The position numbers were made by a program, and so were the translations under genes. Shown piece after piece: positions 32,966 to 41,546 of a DNA stretch of 59,695 bases. Source of the stretch: Ruminococcus sp. (GTDB taxonomy: Bacteria > Bacillota > Clostridia > Oscillospirales > Acutalibacteraceae); contig JAFQNJ010000065.1 in NCBI GenBank assembly GCA_017395925.1, positions 1 to 59,695 of the forward strand. The letters run 5' to 3'. Below the pieces are notes generated by a model that was given only the letters and a program-made list of their open reading frames with translations, ran no database searches and was not told the DNA's origin. Each line of letters opens with the position of its first letter. Position 1 is the first letter of the stretch.

Positions 32966-34384
32966 ATGAAAAGGTTCATAAAACCTGCTTCTATCATAGT
33001 TGCCTTGCTGATTGTTGCTCTCACATTTCTTTCCGTAGCAGGTCTTTCTTACTACGAAGTGGATTTCAGAAGAGTAATTGTCAAAGGCTTTGGCGATATT
33101 GACTGGGGCTTGGATGTAAGCGGCGGTTCAAAGGTCGTGCTCACAAATTCCACCGAGGATGAAGCCGATATCAAGCTTCTCAAAGACTCAGCAAAAATTA
33201 TTGAAAAGCGAATTGCACTGCTCGGTCTTAAGGACTACGAGCTTTATGTATCCGAAAAAGATGGCGAATTGGTGCTCACCGTGCCCCGCAGTGTCAATTC
33301 TGACTATTCCTCACAGGAGATTGCGGCTCTGCTTACCTCAAAAGGTGAACTCACCGTGAGACCCTCTGCAGAGTCTGAGCAGACTATTCTTGATTCTTCA
33401 AATGCACCTATGGAAGTATATGCCACAGGCGATACAGCCAAGGAGGTACTTCTCTCTGCAGAAGAGCTCAAGGAAGCATCATGGTTCAGCTACTTCAATG
33501 AGGATGGAACAATTAATAACTACCTTTCTCTCCAGTTCAATAAAGAAGGCACAGAAAAACTGGGTGCCTACACAAATCCCGACACAGGCAGATTTTATAA
33601 TCAGGTTATTTCCGTGTGGCTTGATGACAGAATGCTCTCAAGTCCCGTTCTGGAAAACGAGATAACTGACGGTAACCTTTCCGTTTCCAATTACGATATG
33701 ACCGAGAGCAAAGTGAACCTCTATGTTGCAATTTTAAATTCAGGAACACTTCCTCAGGAACTCATTGCAACCTCTCTCGAAGATGTGGCTTCCACCGTGG
33801 AAAACAACCCCTCTGACATTATTATGTTTGCAGGTATCGCCGCGTTTGCAGTAATTGCTCTGATAATGCTTCTTCGCTATAAGCTCACAGGTGTTTCTGC
33901 AATTCTTGCAGTTCTCTGCCAGTTTACTCTGGTGCTTTCGGTTATCACAGGCTTCTTCTTCACAAAGTTCAGTTTTATGATGACCATTCCTTCAGCAGCA
34001 GGACTTATGTTTGCAGTACTCCTTACTGTGCTGAGTGCTGTCATCATAGGGGAGAGAATCAGAAAAGAAGAAAAGCATAGCGCCCTTACCGAGTCTGCCC
34101 TCAATGATATCCTAAAGAAATCATTTAAAAATATTTTGGATATCAATGTGATTGTCCTGATAATTTCACTTATGGGTATGTTCTTCTTTGGTTCAGCCGA
34201 TCTGATAATAGCAATCTTCCGCGGTGCCGCAGTAAGCGGTATATACGGCTTCTGTTATGTAGCCTTCTTCGGTGCTGTGTTTAATTTCATCAGCGGTTTT
34301 GCTGTTATGTTTTTACTTGAGAAGGGACTTATGAGCTTTATCAAAAACAAAAAGGCTTCTCTGTTTGGAGGTGCAAATAAATGA
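32966..34384 (+). CDS. secD: Divergent SecD-like protein translocase subunit
   Basis: Start chosen at ATG 32966, 8 bases after GGAGG; the longer frame from 32849 runs through the promoter and leader. The 472-residue protein has an N-terminal helix, then WGLDVSGGSKVVL (the SecD D1 motif, canonically GLDLxGG). A periplasmic-type domain follows with KRIALLGLKDYELY and LSAEELKEAS, then LSLQFNKEGTEKLG and about five C-terminal helices. SecD/F use proton motive force to help preprotein release. The C-terminal half is poorly conserved and lacks clear SecD signature residues. It is coupled by 4 bases to a short membrane protein that sits where secF should be. Confidence 0.75.
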   Translation: MKRFIKPASIIVALLIVALTFLSVAGLSYYEVDFRRVIVKGFGDIDWGLDVSGGSKVVLTNSTEDEADIKLLKDSAKIIEKRIALLGLKDYELYVSEKDGELVLTVPRSVNSDYSSQEIAALLTSKGELTVRPSAESEQTILDSSNAPMEVYATGDTAKEVLLSAEELKEASWFSYFNEDGTINNYLSLQFNKEGTEKLGAYTNPDTGRFYNQVISVWLDDRMLSSPVLENEITDGNLSVSNYDMTESKVNLYVAILNSGTLPQELIATSLEDVASTVENNPSDIIMFAGIAAFAVIALIMLLRYKLTGVSAILAVLCQFTLVLSVITGFFFTKFSFMMTIPSAAGLMFAVLLTVLSAVIIGERIRKEEKHSALTESALNDILKKSFKNILDINVIVLIISLMGMFFFGSADLIIAIFRGAAVSGIYGFCYVAFFGAVFNFISGFAVMFLLEKGLMSFIKNKKASLFGGANK

Positions 34385-35052
34385 AAAAAGCATTTAATCT
34401 TTCATCTTTCACAAAGTTTTCAGGTATTGCTGCAGGCGTAATAGTAGCAGTAGCGCTGGTGCTGTTCTTCATTTTTGCCCCCGCTGATTCAGCCCATAAT
34501 CCTATGCTTTCCGTGCTTCCCTTTGCACTCAAAGCGTTAGCTTTTGCAGTATTCGCCTATGGTGTCAAGCTTCTCTACTTTGCAATCTGCTTCAAAAAAG
34601 CTGCTGTCAGAATGAGCCTCTTTTCAGTTACAGGCAGTCTGGTTTCAGCAGTTGTGGCATTTGCGTTCTGCATCATTTGCAGAGCACCCATGGGTAATAT
34701 GACATTTGCCGTGGTACTTTTCTCGGTACTTCTGTCCTGCGTTTCTTCAGTATTATTCTTTAGAAATCTCCCCGAGAAGAAAAAGAGTAAGAAGTCAAAG
34801 AATATCAAAGCTGAGGGTGCAACTGATATTGCTGAGGTGGCTCCTTTCGAAATAGCTTCTTCAGAGGCTTTTTCCGTAATGCTCATCATCCTGATGATTT
34901 CAGCACTTATTCTTCTTGCTGCATTTGCAGTAGCCCTGATTTTCTCTGCATACAGCCTTTGCATCTATGTGCTTCCTGCAATTCTTTCATCAGTATTCTC
35001 CGTAGTATTTACACTTTCTTTACCCTGTTATCTATACTCAAAAAAGTTATGA
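34381..35052 (+). CDS. Short SecF-like membrane protein
   Basis: This 223-residue, multi-helix protein begins MKKAFNLSSFTKFSGIAAG, resembling the start of SecF before its first helix. It has no SecF periplasmic domain (no GxDFxGG) and a Lys/Glu-rich cytoplasmic loop (LPEKKKSKKSKN). Position and coupling to secD argue that it is a reduced SecF partner; sequence alone would only support 'membrane protein of unknown function'. Confidence 0.55.
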   Translation: MKKAFNLSSFTKFSGIAAGVIVAVALVLFFIFAPADSAHNPMLSVLPFALKALAFAVFAYGVKLLYFAICFKKAAVRMSLFSVTGSLVSAVVAFAFCIICRAPMGNMTFAVVLFSVLLSCVSSVLFFRNLPEKKKSKKSKNIKAEGATDIAEVAPFEIASSEAFSVMLIILMISALILLAAFAVALIFSAYSLCIYVLPAILSSVFSVVFTLSLPCYLYSKKL

Positions 35053-35062
35053 TTTAAAAGAT

Positions 35063-35090
35063 ATCGGGCGGATAATCCGCCCGATTTTAC
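35063..35090 (+). terminator. Terminator after the secD-like operon
   Basis: A perfect 9 bp stem ATCGGGCGG / CCGCCCGAT has an ATAAT loop and a short TTT tail. Confidence 0.75.
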
Positions 35091-35107
35091 GTTAAAGGAG
35101 GGATTAT

Positions 35108-35860
35108 ATGGAACTTCTGAAAGCAGAAAATCTCAGGTACGGCTATGACGGAAAAACTATTCTCAAAGATGTTTCCTTCAGTGTGAACGAAGGTGATTTT
35201 ATCTGCATAGTGGGAGAGAACGGCTCGGGAAAAACCACCCTCGTCAAGGGTATACTTGGAATCCTTCAAAGTTATGAGGGAAAGATTCAGTACTCAAAGG
35301 AACTCACAAAAAGCCATATAGGTTATCTTTCACAGCAGGCTCTGCATCGGAAGGATTTTCCCGCATCCGTCAGCGAGGTGGTGCTCTCAGGCACACTGGG
35401 TCACAGTTTCTTCGGATTCGGCTACAGCAAAGCTCAGCGCAACATCGCCGACAAAGTTATGGAGAAGGTGGGAATAACCCACCTCAGAAAGAAGAATTTC
35501 TCTGAACTCTCGGGCGGTCAGCAACAGCGGGTGCTTCTGGCACGCGCACTCTGTGCTACAAAAAAACTTGTACTTCTCGACGAGCCTACTTCAGCCCTCG
35601 ACCCTTTGATAACAGCCGAGTTTTATACACTTCTAAAAAAACTCAATAAAGAGGGCGTTGCTGTTCTCATGGTCTCTCACGATGTGAGTGCCGCTGTTAA
35701 AATTGCAAGTCATATTATACATCTGGACTCTGATTCTGTATTTTTCGGCACGACCCACGAGTATATCCATTCCGATAAGGGAAGGAAACTCCTTGTCTCA
35801 GGTTGTCCTTGTGATGCCTGCAGTCACAATCCCCAAAGGGAGGTGCGTGAGAATGCTTAA
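35108..35860 (+). CDS. Zinc/manganese-type ABC transporter ATPase (ZnuC-like)
   Basis: This 250-residue ATPase has Walker A GENGSGKTTL, a Q-loop YLSQQ, signature LSGGQQQRV, Walker B LVLLDEPTSALD and switch His VSHD. The C-terminal extension ends with SGCPCDACSHNPQ, a Cys/His patch likely to bind metal. This and the paired permease of the ZnuB/FecCD-like type indicate Zn2+ or Mn2+ uptake. A substrate-binding lipoprotein gene is not adjacent. GGAGGG precedes the ATG. Confidence 0.88.
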   Translation: MELLKAENLRYGYDGKTILKDVSFSVNEGDFICIVGENGSGKTTLVKGILGILQSYEGKIQYSKELTKSHIGYLSQQALHRKDFPASVSEVVLSGTLGHSFFGFGYSKAQRNIADKVMEKVGITHLRKKNFSELSGGQQQRVLLARALCATKKLVLLDEPTSALDPLITAEFYTLLKKLNKEGVAVLMVSHDVSAAVKIASHIIHLDSDSVFFGTTHEYIHSDKGRKLLVSGCPCDACSHNPQREVRENA

Positions 35861-36695
35861 AATGTTAAGCTATCCCTTTATGGTAAATGCCCTTATCGTA
35901 GGACTTCTGATTGCCATATGCTGTGCGCTTCTTGGCGTCGTACTGGTCTTGAAAAGATACTCTATGATAGGCGACGGTCTCTCTCACGTAGGCTTCGGGG
36001 CATTGTCAGTGGCTGCTGTACTCAATATCGGAGCCCCTATCTGGTTTGCACTTCCCGTGGTTATGATAGCCGCGTTCTTCTTGCTCCGACTCACCGAAAA
36101 CAGCAAAATTAACGCAGATGCCGCCATTGCGGTAATAAGCAGTTCAGCTCTTGCCATAGGTGTTTTTGTCACAAGTATGAACGGCACCAACATAAATCTT
36201 CAACAGTATATGTTCGGTTCAATTCTCTCCGTGGGACAGTCGGATATTATCGTCAGCATAGTACTCACTGCTCTGGTGATAGGTATGTACGTCCTGTTCT
36301 TCAACAAAATCTTTGCCATCACCTTTGATGAAACATTTTCCGAAGCAACGGGTATTCGTACAGATATCTACAATATCGCAATTTCACTTCTCACTGCGGT
36401 GACGATTGTGGTGGGAATGCGGATGCTGGGTACACTTCTGATATCAGCAATGATAATTTTTCCTGCACTCACCTCAATGCGTGTATGCAAGCGTTTTCTC
36501 ACTGTAATTATTACCTCAGTGGTGATATCTGTGATATGTGTATTTTCGGGACTCTACACTTCCTTTACATTCAAGGATGTACCCGTTGGCGCCACAATTG
36601 TAATATTCAATCTGGGATTCTTCCTGGTATTCCTGATGATTTCTCTGGTGAAGAGATTGCTTTGCTCAAAAAGAAAAGCAAAGTCCGAATATTAA
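35853..36695 (+). CDS. Zinc/manganese-type ABC transporter permease (ZnuB-like)
   Basis: Start chosen at ATG 35853 behind GGGAGG, overlapping the ATPase gene by 8 bases; the frame upstream to 35688 is a shadow of that gene. The 280-residue permease has about eight helices and the family segments RYSMIGDGLSHVGFGALS and IVVGMRMLGTLLISAMIIFPALTS-like sequence, split by a short loop. It forms the membrane channel of the metal importer. Confidence 0.9.
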   Translation: MLKMLSYPFMVNALIVGLLIAICCALLGVVLVLKRYSMIGDGLSHVGFGALSVAAVLNIGAPIWFALPVVMIAAFFLLRLTENSKINADAAIAVISSSALAIGVFVTSMNGTNINLQQYMFGSILSVGQSDIIVSIVLTALVIGMYVLFFNKIFAITFDETFSEATGIRTDIYNIAISLLTAVTIVVGMRMLGTLLISAMIIFPALTSMRVCKRFLTVIITSVVISVICVFSGLYTSFTFKDVPVGATIVIFNLGFFLVFLMISLVKRLLCSKRKAKSEY

Positions 36696-36700
36696 AAATT

Positions 36701-36746
36701 AACACCTGCTTTTGTGTTTTCAGGCACAGAGAGCAGGTGTTTTTTT
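36701..36746. terminator. Terminator between the ABC permease and DUF4363 genes
   Basis: A 9 bp stem AACACCTGC / GCAGGTGTT encloses a 23-base loop, followed by T6 on plus and an AATTTTTAAT stretch on minus; bidirectional. Confidence 0.85.
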
Positions 36747-37125
36747 ACAGTATATTCTCCACAAGAGGCTTCTCGCTGTCTGTGAGAGATTTCAGCTGTT
36801 TCTTTGTAATATCGCAGGTGACATACAGAGAAGCATCCTCTTCGTATTCAACATATTTTGAAACCTGTAAAAGATTATAGCTGATATTATCCACATAGTC
36901 GTGAAAAAGGAATATATCAACGTATTTGATGCGCTTTTTCCACAGTCTGTCGGCATTCTCTGCAATCTTCAAGGCTTCACTCTTGTTATCATCAGCATAC
37001 TCTGTCTGGACCTCATCCAGTATGCCTGTAAACTCCGCCACAGTTTTTGCCACATATAAATACTGCACGGTGCATACAGTAGCGGTTATTATCAGCATCA
37101 CTACAGCTGTCTTAATTCTGCTCAT
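36745..37125 (-). CDS. DUF4363-like small membrane-anchored protein
   Basis: This 126-residue protein has one N-terminal helix (IKTAVVMLIITATVCTVQYLY), then a charged helical domain with YADDNKSEALKIAENADRLW and YVDIFLFHDYVDNI, the DUF4363 pattern. It faces the outside and its function is unknown. Its start overlaps the YetF-like gene by 14 bases; the two families are often neighbours in Clostridia, where they are linked to sporulation or membrane stress without firm proof. Confidence 0.7.
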   Translation of the reverse strand: MSRIKTAVVMLIITATVCTVQYLYVAKTVAEFTGILDEVQTEYADDNKSEALKIAENADRLWKKRIKYVDIFLFHDYVDNISYNLLQVSKYVEYEEDASLYVTCDITKKQLKSLTDSEKPLVENIL

Positions 37126-37795
37126 CCTGACACTTCCTGATTATGCTGTATTCCCTGAGTTTATTGGTTGTCATCATCATAACATCACTCACTTTCAGAT
37201 TTTCCTCTCTGAGGGTGGCTTCGATCCACGCTTTATCAACGTTGCAAATTGCCATGGAATTTGAGAGTAACTCACCGTCGCTTATTACAACAGCCTCAAG
37301 ACCGCTGTCCCTGATATTCAGTCCCATATCCTCAGCAGACGGATTTCTTTTTTCAGGCTTCAGAAGAACGCTGATTCTGCCGTTGGTTTCTATTATGCAG
37401 TACTGAACTTCGGATACATTGAATATTCCTTCCTGACGAAGCAGAACCGACATATCTTCTGTGGTGAGCCTGAGCTTTCTGAGTATGTTTTGTCTCAGCT
37501 TTCCGTCGGCAATAATTATCTCAGGTTTTCCGCATACAAAATTGCGGAAAGTAGGCAGTTTCATCATAAGAATGCTTATGAATATTTCTGCACAAATCAG
37601 AATAAGTATCGGAATAACTCCCGACAGAAGCGGTTGGGCGTTATTTTGCATAGGGATAGAGGCAATATCTGCAATAATCATCGTAATTACAAGCTCCGAG
37701 GTCTGCATATCGCTGAGCTGTCGCTTGCCCATAATACGTATTGCAAATATAACAAAAGCATAAAGAAGTATAGTGCGGATAACAGTTACAATCAT
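37112..37795 (-). CDS. YetF/DUF421 family membrane protein
   Basis: This 227-residue protein has three N-terminal helices including VFAIRIMGKRQLSDMQTSELVITMI, then cytoplasmic DUF421 domains with KPEIIIADGKLRQNIL and SEVQYCIIETNGRISVLLKPE. The family is linked to spore envelope and general membrane functions in Bacillus (YetF, YdfS). It is the first gene of a two-gene minus-strand operon. Confidence 0.88.
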   Translation of the reverse strand: MIVTVIRTILLYAFVIFAIRIMGKRQLSDMQTSELVITMIIADIASIPMQNNAQPLLSGVIPILILICAEIFISILMMKLPTFRNFVCGKPEIIIADGKLRQNILRKLRLTTEDMSVLLRQEGIFNVSEVQYCIIETNGRISVLLKPEKRNPSAEDMGLNIRDSGLEAVVISDGELLSNSMAICNVDKAWIEATLREENLKVSDVMMMTTNKLREYSIIRKCQDEQN

Positions 37796-38011
37796 AATTT
37801 CACCAGGGATATTATTTGCAAATTAATCCTGCTTATTCTCGGAAGGGAAATTATAATCAAATGTTGCATATTTTTTGCATATTTTTTATAAAAACTCTTT
37901 TAATTTTTATGATTCTGAGGTATAATATCTGTAAGTGTACCTATGTATGTTATTAATAACTATAATATTTTAATCCACCCCTCTGAGGGTGCAACAGAAA
38001 GAGGTGTTTTT

Positions 38012-38983
38012 ATGAGTACCGAATTCTCGGTTTCACTAGCAAAAATTATTAAGGAAATAGCACTTGAGCCTTATTTTATGCCCCATTCGCCCGAGGATAT
38101 TGCCATTACATCCATGGATATTGACAGACCCGGTCTGGAGCTGACAGGATATCTTGACTTCTTTGATGAGAAAAGAATCATTATATTCGGCAATACAGAG
38201 TATTCATATCTTGAGCAGTTTTCTGCCGAGAAGCAGTATGAACTCATAAATAACCTTTTTTCAATGAAACCTCCTGCAATCATTATTGCAAGAGACCATG
38301 AGCCCACAGATGCAATTAAACGCTCAGCGGAAGAAAACAGTGTTCCGATTCTGCTTACTTCAGAGACTACCTCTGCCACATCAGCATCGCTCATAACCTT
38401 CCTCAATGCAGAGCTTGCCCCCAGAATTACCCGCCACGGTGTTCTTGTTGAGGTCTACGGCGAAGGTGTTCTCCTTATAGGTGATAGCGGTGTTGGTAAG
38501 TCCGAGACCGCCATTGAGCTTATCAAACGCGGACATCGACTCATAGCCGATGATGCTGTGGAAATCAGAAGAGTTTCAAACCGTACTCTGGTAGGCTCTT
38601 CTCCTGCCAACATAAGACACTTTATTGAGCTTCGCGGTATCGGTATCATCAATGCCCGACGTATTTTTGGTATGGGTGCAGTAAAGCTCACCGAAAAGAT
38701 TGATATGGTTATCAATATGGAGCAGTGGGATGCCGAGAAGGTATACGACCGCATCGGAATGGATAACACATACACAGAGATAATGGGAATCCGCGTTCCA
38801 ATTATGACCATTCCCGTCAAGCCCGGCAGAAACCTTGCAATTATTATTGAGGTTGCCGCCATGAACAACAGACAGAAGAAGATGGGTTACAATGCCGCTC
38901 AGGAACTTCTCCAGAGCCTTGGTATGGATATTGATGCCGAGAGCATCCAGAGCAAAAAAGTTGAAACCGGATGGGACGTATAA
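38012..38983 (+). CDS. hprK: HPr kinase/phosphorylase
   Basis: Start chosen at ATG 38012 behind GAGGTG; the frame to 37943 lacks a ribosome site. The 323-residue enzyme has the N-terminal domain, Walker A GDSGVGKSE (near residue 157), RLIADDAVEI and the K3 signature ELRGIGIINARRIFG. It phosphorylates Ser46 of HPr according to ATP, fructose bisphosphate and phosphate, controlling carbon catabolite repression. Upstream, TATAAT (37921-37926) may be its -10. It overlaps the PHP gene by one base. Confidence 0.96.
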   Translation: MSTEFSVSLAKIIKEIALEPYFMPHSPEDIAITSMDIDRPGLELTGYLDFFDEKRIIIFGNTEYSYLEQFSAEKQYELINNLFSMKPPAIIIARDHEPTDAIKRSAEENSVPILLTSETTSATSASLITFLNAELAPRITRHGVLVEVYGEGVLLIGDSGVGKSETAIELIKRGHRLIADDAVEIRRVSNRTLVGSSPANIRHFIELRGIGIINARRIFGMGAVKLTEKIDMVINMEQWDAEKVYDRIGMDNTYTEIMGIRVPIMTIPVKPGRNLAIIIEVAAMNNRQKKMGYNAAQELLQSLGMDIDAESIQSKKVETGWDV

Positions 38984-39705
38984 TGAAAATTGTCGCTGAT
39001 TTACACACACATACAATAGCATCTGTCCATGCCTATGCAACTGTGACTGAAATGGCACAGGAAGCCGCTGACACAGGACTCTTCGCTTTCGCTGTAACCG
39101 ACCATGGCGAGAGTATGCACGGAACACCGCATCCATATTATTTTATGAATCTCGGTGCAGTGCCGCGAACTTTTAAGGGCGTGAGAATTCTCAAGGGCAT
39201 AGAAGCCAATATTGTTGACCGAAAAGGTAAGCTGGATGCCGACAACGGTATTCTCTCAAACCTTGAGTTTGTGGTGGCATCCCTTCATATGCCCACTTAT
39301 AAGGACGAGGTCTCCGTTGATGCTTGTACCGAGGCATATCTATCTATGGCAAAGAACCCCTTTGTCAATATGATAGCTCATTCAGGCTCACCGTATTTTA
39401 AATACGATTACGAAAAGGTTATCAAGGAGTTTGCACATAGCGGCAAACTTATTGAAATCAACAATGCATCAATAAAGCATAAGCCTGATTTTGTCCCCAA
39501 CTGCATAGAGATTGCAAAGCTTTGCAAAAAATACGGTTGCCGCGTTTCTGTGGATACCGATGCTCATTTTACAACCCAATTGGGCAGAGCGGAGGAGGCA
39601 CTCAGAATGCTTGAAGAAATTGATTTCCCCGAGGAACTCGTTGTCAATTCAAGTGTTGAGAACCTTGAGAAATATCTTACCGAGGTGAATATCCCTCTGA
39701 GATAA
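38983..39705 (+). CDS. PHP-domain phosphoesterase (YcdX-like)
   Basis: This 240-residue protein starts with the metal-binding VADLHTHTIASVHAY and has VTDHGESMHGTPH, EANIVDRKGKLD, IAHSGSPYF and VDTDAH, all the His/Asp motifs of the trinuclear PHP site. Likely a small phosphoesterase; the substrate is unknown. One-base overlap with hprK. Confidence 0.87.
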   Translation: MKIVADLHTHTIASVHAYATVTEMAQEAADTGLFAFAVTDHGESMHGTPHPYYFMNLGAVPRTFKGVRILKGIEANIVDRKGKLDADNGILSNLEFVVASLHMPTYKDEVSVDACTEAYLSMAKNPFVNMIAHSGSPYFKYDYEKVIKEFAHSGKLIEINNASIKHKPDFVPNCIEIAKLCKKYGCRVSVDTDAHFTTQLGRAEEALRMLEEIDFPEELVVNSSVENLEKYLTEVNIPLR

Positions 39706-39715
39706 TGGAGGTATT

Positions 39716-40615
39716 ATGAATAACAACAGCTTTATCGAAAAGATTTTAAACTCATCTATCGAATTAAGGTGCGATGTACCTATGAAGGACCACACCACAT
39801 TCCGTATCGGCGGTCCCGTGGAGTATTTTATCACCGTAAATAATTTAAATGAACTGAAAACAGCGATTGGAATCTGCAAAGAGTACAATGTGTCTCATAT
39901 GATACTCGGCAACGGCAGTAACCTCCTTGTAAGCGACAAGGGCCTCAGCGGAGCCGTTTTGAAACTTTCAGGTGAATTTAAGGAGATTTCACATGTTGAA
40001 AATACCATCAGATGCGGTGCAGGTGTGACTCTCTCAAAACTCTGTACCTACGCTTTAAAGAACTCCCTCTCGGGTCTCGAATTTGCATACGGCATCCCCG
40101 GTACCGTGGGCGGTGCTGTATATATGAACGCAGGCGCCTACGGCGGCGAGATGAAGGATGTTTTAAAATCCGTCACATACTTAACGGACAGTGGTGAATT
40201 AGTGACTTCTTCCGTGGGTGAGCTTAAACTCTCTTACCGCTACAGCATATTCAAAGAAAACTCATATCCCGTGCTTTTTGCAGAATTTACATTATCTGAA
40301 GGCAGGGAAGAGGAAATAAAAAACCTTATGGACGATATTATGAACCGCCGTGTCACAAAGCAGCCTCTTGATTACCCCTCAGCCGGCAGTGTTTTCAAGC
40401 GTCCCGAGGGTGCATTTGCAGGCGCACTTATCGAAGAATGCGGATTCAAAGGCTACAGTGTTGGCGGTGCTCAGGTCAGCGAGAAACATTCAGGATTCAT
40501 CGTGAACAAGGGCGGTGCAACCTGCGAGGATGTCCTCACTCTTGTGAAAGAGATTCAGGAGAAAGTCCTTGCTGAGACGGGTTTTACCCTTGAAAGAGAA
40601 ATTATCCTTTTATGA
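39716..40615 (+). CDS. murB: UDP-N-acetylenolpyruvoylglucosamine reductase
   Basis: This 299-residue type II MurB reduces the enolpyruvyl group to make UDP-MurNAc with FAD and NADPH. FAD-binding segments are TTFRIGGPVEYF, ILGNGSNLLVSD and GIPGTVGGAVYMNAGAYGGE. The catalytic Ser lies in YPSAGSVFKRPEG. The position after hprK and before rapZ is the usual clostridial arrangement. GGAGG precedes the ATG. Confidence 0.96.
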   Translation: MNNNSFIEKILNSSIELRCDVPMKDHTTFRIGGPVEYFITVNNLNELKTAIGICKEYNVSHMILGNGSNLLVSDKGLSGAVLKLSGEFKEISHVENTIRCGAGVTLSKLCTYALKNSLSGLEFAYGIPGTVGGAVYMNAGAYGGEMKDVLKSVTYLTDSGELVTSSVGELKLSYRYSIFKENSYPVLFAEFTLSEGREEEIKNLMDDIMNRRVTKQPLDYPSAGSVFKRPEGAFAGALIEECGFKGYSVGGAQVSEKHSGFIVNKGGATCEDVLTLVKEIQEKVLAETGFTLEREIILL

Positions 40616-40641
40616 TTTAAAGTTATTCGAGGAGTTTTAAT

Positions 40642-41508
40642 ATGGAATTTATAATTATTACGGGCCTCTCGGGTGCAGGCAAATCTCACGCACTCCACGC
40701 CCTTGAAGATATCGGATATTACTGTGTAGATAATCTGCCTCCCATGCTCCTTTCCAAATTCTGGGACCTTTGCGATAAGTCTTCCGATTCCAGAATGAAG
40801 AGAGTAGCCGTGGTTGTGGATATCCGCGGCGGCGAAGTTTTTGACACAATGTTTGATGAAATGAGCATACTCAATGCCGACGGCAAGAAGTACAAGGTTC
40901 TTTTCCTTGATGCAAAAAACGACATTCTCCTTATCAGATATAAGGAGACCAGACGTAAGCACCCCCTTGCCGAGAGCTTCAGTTCAGGCTCCACCGAGGA
41001 CGCAGTTAAGCTTGAAAAAGAACTGATGAAACCCTTCAAGGCAAGAGCTGACTATATTATCGATACCTCATATATGGCACTCAAACAGCTCAAAGAACGT
41101 GTTACAACTATGTTTGCAGGGGATTCTAACGATGTCTTTCAGGTAACCTGCCTCTCCTTTGGATTCAAGTACGGTATTCCGCTGGAGGCGGATCTCCTCT
41201 TCGATGTGAGATGTCTCCCGAATCCATACTATATCAAAGAGCTCAAGGAACTCACGGGTCTGGATGAATCTGTCAGAGAGTACGTTATGAAATTCCCCGA
41301 GACACAGGAGTTTGTAGAAAAACTAATTTCATTCCTTGATTATTCCCTCCCTCTTTACAGAGGTGAAGGAAAGAGCGAACTTGTAATCGCTATCGGATGC
41401 ACAGGCGGTAAACACAGAAGTGTCACTCTTGCGCGTCTTCTCAACAGCCATTTCATAGAAATCGGACAGAAATCCAATCTCCATCACAGAGATATCTGGA
41501 AAGCTTGA
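40642..41508 (+). CDS. rapZ: RapZ/YvcJ nucleotide-binding protein
   Basis: This 288-residue protein has Walker A GLSGAGKSHALHALED at the N-terminus and C-terminal segments GFKYGIPLEADLLFDVRCLPNPY and IGCTGGKHRSVTLA. In E. coli RapZ controls GlmS through small RNA decay; in Bacillus YvcJ affects competence. It precedes whiA; the yvcK gene that normally separates them is missing. Confidence 0.95.
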   Translation: MEFIIITGLSGAGKSHALHALEDIGYYCVDNLPPMLLSKFWDLCDKSSDSRMKRVAVVVDIRGGEVFDTMFDEMSILNADGKKYKVLFLDAKNDILLIRYKETRRKHPLAESFSSGSTEDAVKLEKELMKPFKARADYIIDTSYMALKQLKERVTTMFAGDSNDVFQVTCLSFGFKYGIPLEADLLFDVRCLPNPYYIKELKELTGLDESVREYVMKFPETQEFVEKLISFLDYSLPLYRGEGKSELVIAIGCTGGKHRSVTLARLLNSHFIEIGQKSNLHHRDIWKA

Positions 41509-41546
41509 TTTTATCTTGTAATATAATTAATAAAGGAGGTTCAGAT

